A stretch of 64,000 nucleotides of DNA, from NCBI GenBank assembly GCA_020091685.1, contig CM034597.1:7698532-7762531 (forward strand). Direction: 5' to 3'. The notes beneath the pieces are model-generated. The model had not been told where the DNA came from. It worked only from the letters and a program-made list of their open reading frames with translations, and did not search any database. Numbering within the stretch: the first letter of the stretch is position 1; each line of letters begins with the position of its first letter. This DNA comes from Lutjanus erythropterus (Eukaryota > Chordata > Actinopteri > Lutjaniformes > Lutjanidae). This document shows positions 12,792 through 24,300 of this stretch, one piece after another. A program made the position numbers and the translations under genes.

Positions 12792-13624
12792 ACAAGTGTG
12801 CAGGATTTAGTGGCTTCTAGCGGTGAGGTTACATATCACAAACTAGTGAATATCCCTTTATAGATCAGAGCAACGCATCCGGGTACTTTGCTCCTGTGTC
12901 ATGCTTATGCCCCTGAGGTCTTTGCCGGTTGTAAACGCATGAAATAAGAAAACTGTACCACCATTAAGCTATTAAGAGCCAAAATCCTCTGGTTAGTCAG
13001 GTGAATATTCATGTTGTCTTTGCCCATCAACAATTAGCGCAGCGAGTGGTCAGAGGTGGTATATCCTGACATATACACGTACCTTACTGAAGCTCTAGGT
13101 GATGTATTTCTGACATCTGTTACTTTTGCTATTTTTATTTTGCTCTTTTGGTAGTCTTTGGTGCTATGTTACATTTCCATTAACATGCATATGAATGACA
13201 CCAGTCTACTCGATTTGGCTGTGGGCCTTTAGCAACATCTGTGTACAACCAAAATGCAGCATGGTCAAAGGAAGTGACATATGGCTGCTCTGATCCATGG
13301 TCGAATAAATTGTTAATTGGTGAGAAGAAAGAAGAAAAAACAAAACACCTTCAATACCATTCGGGAGCTGCACCTTGACATTAGGCCTGAGAGTTTGTTG
13401 CAACATGGACATTTTCTCTCGTAACACTGCACCCACGGTGCACTCCTGCTAACTGTGCTGTACCTGCCATAAGATAGTTAGCAGTCCTGTCAGACCGTAA
13501 TATAGCCTCTGAGACTGACGGAGGCCAGTTTGACGACCGGGAATATAGTACAAAGGTGATTGATGACATTTTTGCCATATTCCTCCAGTAGATCCCCGTA
13601 AATCTTGTACACTGAACCTTTAAG
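12792..13624 (+). mobile_element. TTAAAGGACCAGTGTG element with long internal segment
   Basis: Left part gacaagtgtgcaggatttag, right part aaatcttgtacactgaacc then tttaa. The usual core is replaced or diverged over about 680 bp (12860-13545), so this is either a longer family member or a nested insertion. Confidence 0.45.
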
Positions 13625-14069
13625 GGAGAAGTCTGTAATATATTTACTGAAATAAATCATAAAATGACCATGATATGTCATCAGAGATTAAGGAAGTACA
13701 TTAAGTTGAAATAAATGCTTCTTGGACATCAACGCTACAGCCTTTGTTCCCCTTTGGAATGTCTATTCTGTGTCAGAAGTACTGTTTCTGTTTGCCTCTT
13801 TCACATTAATCATTAATAATCTTTTAGAAGGTGTAGATGTTTAAGTTCAGTTGAGCAAAATCTTAATGGAGTCTGGCAGGCAGGGAGACAGGTTAAGCCA
13901 AACTCCGGTGTGTATTTCCAGAGCAGTGGGCTTTTGTTTTGAGGATAACAGGCTTAACTTTACATTGCCAGACAGGTGACATTTATAAACAGCTGATCAA
14001 CTTCGTCACACATGCGCCACAATTGATACATATTGCTCCTTTAACATCCATGTGTCAGCAAACACTCCA

Positions 14070-14291
14070 CGGTTCCAGCTTCTCAAATGTGAGGATTTTT
14101 TGCTTTTCTTTTTAGATCATTGGAAACAGAATATCTTTGGGTTTAGACTGTTTGTCAGACAAAACAAATATTCATGGGGTGCATCTATAGCTCATTTAGT
14201 AGAGCGTGCGCCCCATGTACTGAGGCTATCAGTCCTCTGCAGCGGCCGCTGGTTTGACTCCTGTTTGCAGCCCACTTGCTGCATGTCATCT

Positions 14292-14324
<33 letters not shown>

Positions 14325-14425
14325 CCTCTTTCCTGTCATACATTCAGCTGTCACAATCAGGATTTAGGAAACAGTGGCATTTTTCATTATTTTCATACAT
14401 TCTGTGGCCTAAGCGATCCACTGAT
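14070..14425 (+). repeat. Disrupted copy of the ATCGATTAAT repeat family, split by a SINE
   Basis: Left piece 14070-14170 (ttccagcttctcaaatgtg, gacaaaacaaata) and right piece about 14355-14425 (gatccactgattaatcgag) are consecutive parts of the family seen at 25180 and 43253. They are interrupted by the SINE at 14176-14355. Confidence 0.5.
14176..14355 (+). mobile_element. tRNA-derived SINE with (CT)n segment
   Basis: A polymerase III-like A box (tagctcatttagtagagcg, 14188-14206) and B box (ggtttgactcc, 14251-14261) sit 45 bp apart. They are followed by a gctgcatgtcatc region and a (CT)15 run (14293-14322). The tRNA part is degenerate. A real tRNA is excluded because the acceptor stem and anticodon arm do not pair. 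A partial copy lies at 22690-22757. Confidence 0.7.
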
Positions 14426-14486
14426 TAATCGAGAAATGATGCACTTGCGTTACATTATGGAAAATGTAGGATCCCTGAGTGTGAGT

Positions 14487-14796
14487 TTGAAGGGATATTT
14501 TAGATTTTTTGAAATGAGGTTGTTTGAGGTACTTCATCCATCCAAGAGTCTAGTTGCTTCAGAGAGAGGAATATTTGGCGCTTTGTCATTGAAAAGGGCT
14601 TTTTTTAGTGGTTAGAGTATGTTTTTTACTGCTGATCCTAACCACAGCAGTACATTGCTTAGCTTCCCACACTGGTTCTCCTGCTGCTTCACCAGTCCTT
14701 GGGACATGCAGACCACCATCTACTGTAGGTAAGACACTGACTATGGCTAAGTACCTCATATGGCCCCGCTTCAAATAATCTGAACTATCCCTTTAA
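14487..14796 (+). mobile_element. Inverted-repeat element, GAAGGGATA termini
   Basis: ttgaagggatattttagatt at the left end and its near-complement (aatctgaactatccctttaa) at the right give terminal inverted repeats of about 27 bp with few mismatches. About 310 bp, no transposase. Confidence 0.6.
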
Positions 14797-14954
14797 GTAT
14801 GCATGCCCTGACTATACTGAAATATCTATCAGTGAACTATAATTACTTTGGTGATCCTTTAACTATTCATCTAGTGCTATCATCAGGTCAAAATTTGAAT
14901 GAGTTTAATAATTTAGTTTATGAACCGTCTGCTCAACTGATGTTGCTAAATTAA

Positions 14955-15085
14955 GATGGTTAACAATGAAACATTATCTCTGCTCAGCATCACTGTGAGC
15001 ATGTCACTGCAGCACGGTGACATTAGCATTAAGCTCAAAGCACCACTGTGCTTACAAACTCACAAAGCTACTAGCATGGGATCAA
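14955..15085 (+). repeat. Tail of the 9636-type repeat
   Basis: cattagcattaagctcaaagcaccactgtgc and neighbouring bases match the end of the repeat at 9636-10290. Confidence 0.45.
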
Positions 15086-15327
15086 ACATATAGTATTACA
15101 ACTACATTCAAATGAACAAATCAATAAAAATATAGTGGGTTATTTATGAACACGTAGGCCTGCTGAACAGAAAAGGGACATCAGATTATTTTGAAAGTTT
15201 TCTGTATGATTTAAGTTTGAGGGAGGAACGTGAACATATGTCTCAAAATCATTGATGAAAGAAAATATGGTATGATGTTTAATATTAATGTCACATTCTT
15301 GTCATTAACATCAAGAGATTTTCTATA

Positions 15328-15812
15328 TTAAAAGTGACAGTTCATGCCAAAATCAAAAATGTTTTATTTTTAGTATTTTTATTTTTATTTTTTTTCAAAT
15401 ATAGTTCTGTTTATCTATCTAGATCATTTTGGTGTGAGTTGCCAAGTTTGGTTGATATTAACAGTAGATGTCTGCCTTCTCTTAAATATGATGAAACAAG
15501 ACAAGAATGCTAAAAAGTGCTATTTTTTCTACCATAGACAGAAAGTAGTTCCTTAATAAAACTACTGACAAAAACGTCCATGGATTATCTTGAGTAACTG
15601 GATCATGTGTTTTTGGAGAGAGACACTGCTGTTGAGTTTTTTTTTTAGTTTTCCTTTTGGGCTGTTTGAGCACCACAAGTCAAGTGTCATCTAGTTCTAT
15701 TATAGTGGAGAGAAAGCAGACATCAGATACCAAAGACAGACACCAAAATGATCTAGATGGATGACAAGTAAGAGGAAAAATATATATTTTTGATTTTGGG
15801 GTGAACATGAAG
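15328..15812 (+). mobile_element. Long-hairpin element
   Basis: Outer arms gacagttcatgccaaaatca and, inverted, tgattttggggtgaacatga. Inner arms also pair: tagatcattttggtgtgag against caccaaaatgatctaga, and gtctgccttctct against agagaaagcagac. So most of the 485 bp could fold as one imperfect hairpin. Confidence 0.6.
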
Positions 15813-16276
15813 TGAGCCAGCTTCTATTATAACTGCATAGTGTTTGGTCCTGAATAATAATATTCATGCTGAACAATCATATCACAAATGCTGAATTTCC
15901 AGGCAAGGAAGATCTAACAAACAATTCTATCAAATGCACTATGGTAAATGTAGGAACAAGAGATTTTGGACCTTGATTGTCTTTATATATATAGTCTAGC
16001 ACTCCCTAGTATGTTGGATCCATACTAATGGCTCTGCTGCTGCAGATTTGGCCAAGTCTCAGTCAATATGTAGGCCTCTGCAGGTCCCTAAACCTTGTGG
16101 AAGTGCAAATCAGATTAGCTGGAATATCCCTTTAAAAAAACAGTTGTTCAAAAAATTCAACAGTAGTGTCATTAAAACTGCCTCACAGACAAGACCTCAA
16201 TGTTTCCTGCTGCTTCCTGTTTATCAGTGTCATCATGAGTAACATGAGTGACACAAACAAACACACTGGACACAAT

Positions 16277-16846
16277 TTAAAGGGACAGTTCACCCAAAAA
16301 TGAAAATTTAGTCATTATTTACTCATCCTCATGCTGATAGAAAGTCAGGTTTAGTATTTTTTTTGTCCACAAAACACTGCTGGAGTTTCACAGGAAAACA
16401 GTGTTGCAGAATGGTAAAAAAAAAAAAAATAAAAACCACCAATAAAATTCCACCATTGTGCTCATTTGGCATAATGAAAGTCTCCTAAAGCCCCAACATC
16501 ACATTCACTTACATGCACACACCATCACACAACACACAGCCAGTTCACATGGAATACATGTGCATGAAAATGTGGCTCCAAACTAAGGATTTAGACGGTG
16601 TAAATGAGGTCTTTCAAGTCAACCTTGCATGTTGGGGCTTTAAGAGACTTGGATTACACCAGATGAGCAGTATAGAGGCATTTAAATCTTTTTTTTTTCA
16701 TTATGTTTGGTCACCATTCATTTAAATTCTCTGGGAGATCCTGCAACACTGTTTTCCTGTGAATAAAACTAAACCAGACCTTCAATTGGCATGAGAGTGA
16801 CTGGATAGTGACTGAATTTTCCTGTTTGGTTGGACTACCCCTTTAA
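16277..16846 (+). mobile_element. Long-hairpin element, TTAAAGGGACAGTTCACCC family
   Basis: Termini ttaaagggacagttcaccc and, inverted, ggttggactacccctttaa. Inner arms pair over the cacaggaaaacagtgttgca / caacactgttttcctgtga and aaagccccaacat / atgttggggcttt segments. About 570 bp, no transposase. A second copy is at 47060-47673. Confidence 0.65.
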
Positions 16847-16899
16847 GATCTCTTAGCATACAGTGAGAATAAAATGAGCCATAACATTTGCAGTCATGT

Positions 16900-17966
16900 C
16901 TTTATGATTTGGTTGTTAATCGGGTAAGTGTCAAACAGAAGAAACAAGAATTGTAGTTCATAAGAATACACAAAAAAGAGCAAACATGATTGTGGGACCA
17001 CTGGAAAATGAACAAATGAATGAAAACGAAATGTCTTAAACATTGTAATAAAGGCACTGTCAGTTCAACCTCTGGCCCCGTCTCTTTCTGCTGAAAACGA
17101 CCAAGTCAAAGCTCTGGTAAACCCTGTACTCATAACATCTGATTCATGCATTTCTCCTGCTCTGACTGTGGTCCTTCCACAGGATAAATCAGCAGCTATC
17201 AGTTATATCAAAGATGCACAGCATGATGTCCGTGATAAAATACTGATACAATGTGTTAAACATGTCTTAAAAAATTGAGAACATCTCAGCAGGATAAAAA
17301 ATTACTAGTCACGCACCAATGCAACGGTCCAATGTATTTTCTCTTGCTACCGTTTGGTCCAAAAACATGTTCACTGCATGTTAATACAGCCCGGATCTTT
17401 TTGTTTTCTAACAGTTTTACGATCTTTAACTTGTAAACAAGAATTTGTGCACCTAAAATGTGTGTGTGCGCAAAAACAAATAATGCAACATGGAGCTGGA
17501 ATGCTTTCTGAGATCCTTTTCAAATCAGTCTGGGGACAGAAAAACACATTTAAATGCGTTTAAAAGTTGTTGAACAGGTTGAAGCTTTTATCTTTACAGT
17601 CAACCTAAAATCCAAACCCAGAATTTGTAAATCAAAGGCTGCTCTGCATTTGGGTTTTTTCAGATCAGTATCACATTCAGTGAGTATTTCGGCCCGCTGT
17701 GAGTGTGAATTCTTTCTCACAGTTCAGAGTGATGGTTTATCCATGTTAAGTTTTCTCAACAGCTGCACCAGCAGTTAAAAAAAAAAAACTGACACATTCT
17801 TTGTAGAAATTCCACAGTACCAGCTGAGAGGGATTTTCTGTACTGTAACAAGGTCAAAATTTGAGTCCCAGGAAAAGCTTCAACAGCATCACTTGATGAA
17901 CTTGTGTCTTTTCCTCCCAGTGTAAATGACTTCTAGCAGAGTCCCCGTACAGCCCGCGTCACTCTT
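16900..17966 (-). other. hs2st1: Probable hs2st1 3' UTR
   Basis: Sequence directly after the stop codon that is free of the dispersed repeats filling most of this window. I found no canonical AATAAA on the minus strand between 17041 and 17966. Only weaker hexamer variants occur (GATAAA near 17592-17587, CATAAA near 16905), so the cleavage site is not fixed and the left limit is a guess. Short ORFs here show no similarity I recognise. Confidence 0.4.
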
Positions 17967-18193
17967 TTAGTTCACTTTGGGGTAGATCTTCTCATAGAAG
18001 AAGCTCTGAGCCAGGACGTAAAGTTCTCCGTCCTTTTCCCTGACGGCGTGGGCACGCACAAACTGAAACTGTTCGAGTGCAAACTCGTAAAACTCGTTTT
18101 CAATTTTCCAGATGTCGGACTGCTGCAGCTTGGCTATCGTCTCTTTGGTGGGGGGCTTCTTTTCGGTGGTCTTTCGCAGATGGGACTTCTTTC
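17967..18193 (-). CDS. hs2st1: hs2st1 coding exon 7 (C-terminus and stop)
   Basis: 227 nt, residues 282-356 and TAA (17969-17967). Encodes [20 protein letters not shown], then the [20 protein letters not shown] helix and the conserved end [11 protein letters not shown]. Acceptor CTCCAG|GAAAG. The C-terminus is complete; the last residue pair differs from the mammalian SN ending. Confidence 0.95.
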
Positions 18194-18348
18194 CTGGAGG
18201 AACAGACGAAGGTTTAATACGGCTGTCGGTCGAGACAACAAAGGGTTACTACAGAGTAAGAAAGCTCAGCAGGCGTGAGGAGCAACGGATTACATCTAAC
18301 AGGATTACATAATCAGAACACAAGAAATTTTGATGCTTTTTGTCTTTA

Positions 18349-18380
<32 letters not shown>

Positions 18381-21300
18381 CAACAAAGGAAGGAAAAGCC
18401 TGACAAACTAATAAAGCAAACGATGAACATAAAACAGAGCTGCAATTAATCTGCATCTATTTTGATAATCGATTATTCATTTTGAGTCATTTTTTAACAA
18501 AAAAATGTCAAAATTCTCTGATTTCAGCTTCTTAGACGTGAATATTTTCTGTTTTTTGTTTTTTTTACTCCTCTCTTACAGTAAACTGAATATCTGTGGG
18601 TTGTGGAACAACAACAAGAATAAGACATTTGAGGAGATCATTTGAGGACGTCATCTTGGACTTTGGGTAACACTGATTAACATTTTTCACCATTTTGTGA
18701 CATTCTATGGGCTGAACATCCAATTCATCAATAGAGAAAATGATGGACAATAATAAAATAAATCGGTGAAAATAATCGTTACAGGACAGACCTGAAAAAT
18801 AGGTCCAAACATTCAACTGACAAGATTGTGACAGGATTAATTAATTGATTAATCTTTTTTTTTTTTTTTTGTAGAAAAATATCAAAATTCTCTGATTTCA
18901 GCTTCTTAAATGAGAATATTTTTCTGGTGTCTTTGCTCCTCTCTGACAGTAAACTGAATATTTTTGAGTTGTGGACAAAACAAGACATTTGAGGACGTCA
19001 TCTTGGACTTTGATCAACATTTTCCCACCATTTTCTGGACTAAATAACTAATCGATTAATTGAGAGAATAATCATTAGTTGCAGCCCACAAACACTATAT
19101 ACGGCTAAACAATTTCACCATATTTTATACTAAGGTAATCCATAAGTAACAGAAAGTAATCAAGTTAAAATAATACTGTGATACTTGGATTACATTACAG
19201 ACTTACATTTTTAAAGTAACCCTCCCAACCCTGAAGCTCAGTAACATAAATGCTTCCCCTGAGTGTTGATTTCACTCTTGACAGAGTTCACTGACCGACA
19301 CCAAGCTGTCGACTCTGATCTGAAGCGTGTTGTTCTACCTGTTCTGTAGAGCTCTGTGGCTCCTTTGAAGAAGCGTGGCAGTGCTGCCTCCAGGATCATG
19401 ATGAAGTCCTCCAGCTCCTCAGTCACTCCAACGAGTAGGTACTCATTCACCAGGTTGTACTTTGCTTTTTCCAGGGCCCATCTGCTGCCCGCATTCCTGC
19501 ACACAAAGCAACACGTAAAATATCATCAATAAATCTGAGCTCAATCTGCTCTACTGTTGACTCTGTGCAGGAAAAATTCAATGATTTGCTTCTGATGTTG
19601 AATGATCCGTGGTAAGTTTCACTGTGTGCTGTAGGGCTGACCTGTTAGAGGAAAGTATCAGTGTTACAATTGCAAGATCAGACATGTGATAAACAACATA
19701 AACATTCTCGTATTTTGAATTTTCTTCCAGGGACGACCACAATTTACAAGTGGTCCGGACCTGTCGTAGAAGTGACGTGCAGTCAGTCTCCTGTTTTCTA
19801 AACTGACGTCTTTCACTAATGACTGCATACTTCATTCATTTGAAAACATTTTGAGTTTGAAAAAGAAATTATGCTTCATAATCATATCAACTTTTTAATA
19901 CAATGGGCTGAAGGATTATGAAAAAATGTCTAATTGTGATGCAATTGTGTTATGACTTGAGATATTACAGCTAATTAGAATTTTTACAGCATTATTCATA
20001 TTTTGATTGAAAAACATGTTAAAGTGTCTATGGTGTGATCTATTTTTGCAGGAATCTGTTCCAAATGATGATGTTTGTCTGTAGGACAGGACATCTCTGC
20101 CTTATGGCACTGAAAATTGCAGAAAATTATGTTGTGATTTCTGTAAAATTTCAATAAATTCAGCTCTATTACATATAATATAATTACGCACATAAATTCA
20201 AAAGTGTTTCTTCTTCCACACAACTATTTTTGTCCAAATGTAAATTATATCATTTGTCATCTGCTTTAAATTTTACTTGCCGGTTTGTTCAGACACTGTT
20301 AAATTTAAAGTTATAACAAACCTGTGGCTCATGTGATCTGAAAATGACAAACAATTGATTGCAAACATTTTGTGTGACTGTTGTGTTTTAATGAGGCAGG
20401 TGGAATCCACTCACCAGCACTCTGAATGGTGGCCGCAGAAGAAGGGGATCTGCAGCCAGAGTTTCTCGGGGGCGCAGTCGGACCCCCCTGATGACACACA
20501 CTCATCGAAGGTCTGGAAGACAACAGTAACACCGTTTATCATATGTTCATGTGCGGACAAACGCTAGATCCAGATACAAAAGATTTATTTGAGGCAGAAG
20601 ACTGATGAGCTCTAAATAAAGACCTTTTTGTCCCCTTGTTTCCGCCGTCGAAGTCCTGGTCTGTAGTCGTCTCCAAAGCGTAAAAAGTAGTAGTATGACA
20701 CCAGGCGCTCGATGGGGTCACGCACCACATTTATGTACATCGGCTTACCCTTCGCTGAATATCTAAACAAAAAGAAAGATGTTTACATACCTTTAAAGAT
20801 TTCATTTGCATTGAACAGACAGTTCAAATCAGAAATATTTCTCCTCCTAATCAATAGTGTTTCATACAGTAAAGAATCAGCTCTTCCATCAGTGAGCGGG
20901 TGGCAGCATCAGGGAGGAGTGATACTGAGAGTCTCTCTCACTGAGGAACACTTACACCATTAGGATAATTACCTGTGATCAGTGAGATGATAGTGTCAAG
21001 GGAGATAAGGACCACAATGCAATTAATCAACACTAAAGCACACGTTAGCAATCAATACATGACCTCCCTTTATCTGCTCCGCTAACTGTTTGTAACTAAT
21101 CTGGATATTAATGGTATTACAGGAAATGAAGGGCTTTACTTTGAGAAGTCCAGATAAGCTACATGGCCGTGGTAGAAGCCGGGCTTCATCTCTCTCCATG
21201 AGGTGACATTCCTGACAAAGCGCACCTGTAGCCAAAGATAATGGAAACTAATTATGGAGCAGCAGGGAAACTCAAAGTAAATGGAAAAACACAGCAACAA

Positions 21301-24300
21301 CAAAACACACTGGGACAGAGAGGTTAAAATGGCTGCCATCGCTTTACACTGATACATCTGTAACTCTGCTCAAAGGACATTCAATCTTCACATGTTTAAA
21401 GGCTGTAGTGAGTCTCTGCAGTCGACTTTCTAAGATAGTTTAAGTGAGACTTTATTGTTTGGAAATCACAGTGGATCTGTCAGCTGATGAACGCGTCACA
21501 GACGTGCTTCAGTATAAGAAGCAGCTCTCTCTCTCATTTTACCAACATCATGCAGTGTGATGAAGGTTCTACAGCAATGTTGTGATTATAGTCGAGTCAG
21601 TCATGTTGAGGTAGAGACAGTGCAACTGAACAAAGTGGGAGTTTAGTTTCATTGTGTTAACTCAAACTTTGGCTGCTGACACTTTAAGATACATTATGTT
21701 GTATTTGCATCTTTACGACAAAGACCATAATACTTTACTGCCTTATATAAGAGATTATATTAGCAATACTTCATAAAAATACAGATGGTTTTTTTTAACT
21801 CATAACCATTTTAACCATCTTTTGTCCAACAAACAGTCTGAAATCCAAAGTCTCTTTATTTACCACTATAAATGACAAAAGAAAAGCAGCAGTTTCTGAT
21901 ATTTAGGAAGCTGGAACCAGAAAATGTTTTACATTTTTGCTTAAAAAATGACTAAATCAATTAATAGATAGGGGAAATATCCCTGTTAAACACACTTGAT
22001 TGTTCTGAGTCAATTTTTTTAAAAAACTACATCAGCATTTTTTGCTGTGAGATTTCTTCAGATGAAGCCGTTTATTAAGTAATAATTTGCAGATGATGAG
22101 TTATCGAAGCAAATGTGTGACATGTGCCCCCCGATTCCAGAAAAAGTTGCAAAAAAAACTTCAGTTATTTTGGATTTTTTAGAACATTGTTTGCATATTT
22201 CAACTCATATTTCTATTAAGTGCTCATTTGATGTCAAAATTTAAGAGATTATAGTTTACAAGAAGACATGTTAAAATATTACTTTAATTAGAAATAAATT
22301 CTCTTTTAAATCAAAATATGAGTTTTAGCCTGCCATCAAACAGACCTGATGCTGCATCAATCTGGTAGCTGCATAGTGCGGTTCGTTGCAATGATAAGCA
22401 TGTATATTTATATTTATTTTTTAATTAACATTTTGACGTGGTGGGCTTGAAGGGAACACAAACAAAAAGATCACACTGTCTGGGATGGATGTAAATAAGT
22501 ACAGCTGATTACTTATCTGCATGATCAATTAATACTTTTCATGTTATGTTAGTGCAACATGCACAGATTTTCATATAACTACTTTTTCATTTTTATCTGC
22601 ATAGAATAGAATATTCTTTTTAAGATTTTGTTTGTAAGATCACTTGTTTTGTAGCTTTATCTGATTAGTGAGAGCTGAGGAAATAATAGGAAAGATGGTA
22701 GAGAAAGACGTGATGACATACAGCAAATGGACCGCAGGCGGGAGTCGAACCAGCGGAGAGGAGGGCAAAAACAGTCTACCATGGAAATTTACACCCCTGG
22801 TCAACAGTATAAAACCAAATCCACACTACTCCAATTTAGACAGTGTTTTAATGCTGTAATTCTTACATCAAACGAGGACTGACATGTTTCAACAGCTGTG
22901 ACTAGAAGAAAATGTCACCAGTAAACATCAAACAGAACTCCTGCTGCTCTCCTCGTGGTGAACAGCCTTCATACAGACCAGCACACCACCTCCATTTATG
23001 ACTGTTATCTTTGACACACACTCTGCGGTCTGACAAAGTAAAAAATACGACAAAGTCAAACAGACTGACCAGTTTTGGCTAAGCTAAATGCTGTTACTGG
23101 TTGTAAATCTGAATGTTCCTGGTGTAAAATGAGTCCAGTCGACTGATTCTTCCTCTTCATCTCTGTTTTATCCCGAGCAGTGGAAACACTGTTTGATGTG
23201 GGGGGGGCAGCCTGTTGTGAGATGGCAGACAGGATATTACCTTGCCACTAGCAGCCAAAAATAACTTGAACATAGCTTTAAGGCATTTACACTATGTGTC
23301 CTAAGATGCACTGGCAGCAGTATAAATACAGCCAATGTAACAGGATGTAATATGTGCTGATGCCACGCAGATTTTCCAGAGCTTTTAAAACATGCACACA
23401 GTTGAATACACAAAATACTGATTAACCCCAGCTCAAACAATATTCTCCTGTTATGATTCCCTAAACTTTTACCACCAAGTGTGTGGTTTGTTGAAACTGA
23501 AATACACACTCAGCCAGCTTTGAGTCTCTAACCAAAATATCATCATTTTTTATGATGCTAATTGTGAAAACAAGCATGCTGAGGAGATGGAAAGATGCTG
23601 AAGTTACTGCTCATTAACTTTTGTTTCCATCTGCAGTGCAGTCACACTGAGGTTGTTCTGATCCATATTGGATGAGCAGTGTAGGACTTGTGGTTATTTT
23701 TCTAAATACTCCATCAATTTTGTGACAGTGGAACAGAACGATGGGGCTCATGCTTGAATTGTTTGTACACGTCTTATGCTGCATTACAGACAATGTAGGA
23801 GGTCGGAATTTTCCCACCTCCTATCTGAAAAAATACAACAGAATGTCACTCAAAGTCGTGATTCCTACTTGTGAAAATCCATTTACCCTGACTTATAATA
23901 CATACTATCATACAGTACAAACCTGTTCCGCATGTAAACTGATGTCAGAATATGTCAGGGCTGCAACTAATGATTATTTTCATAGTCGATTTATCTGTAG
24001 ATTATTTTCTCGATTACATGATTAATAGTTGTTTGCCTATAAAATGTCAGAAGTTAGAGAAAAATGCTGATCAGTGTTTCCCAAAGCCCAAAATGATGTC
24101 CTCAAACATCTTGTCCAGAAAATGGTGGGAAAATGCTGATCGAAGGCCAAGATGACGTCCTCAAATTTGTTTTGTCCACAACTCAAAAATATTCAGTTTA
24201 CTGTCAGAAACCAGAAAATATTCACATTTAGCAAGCTGAAGTCAGAGAATTTTGATTTTTGACTCAAACCAATTAACTATTATTAATTATCAAAATAGTA

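Noticed and set aside
14188..14261. tRNA gene
   Set aside because: A and B boxes are present but the cloverleaf stems do not pair and a SINE tail follows; tRNA-derived SINE.
14052..14615. 187-residue open frame on the plus strand
   Set aside because: It runs through a SINE, a (CT)n tract that yields SLSLSL, and two repeat pieces. No protein family is recognisable.
18349..18380. CRISPR-like or regulatory array
   Set aside because: Simple (AATC)n microsatellite without spacers.
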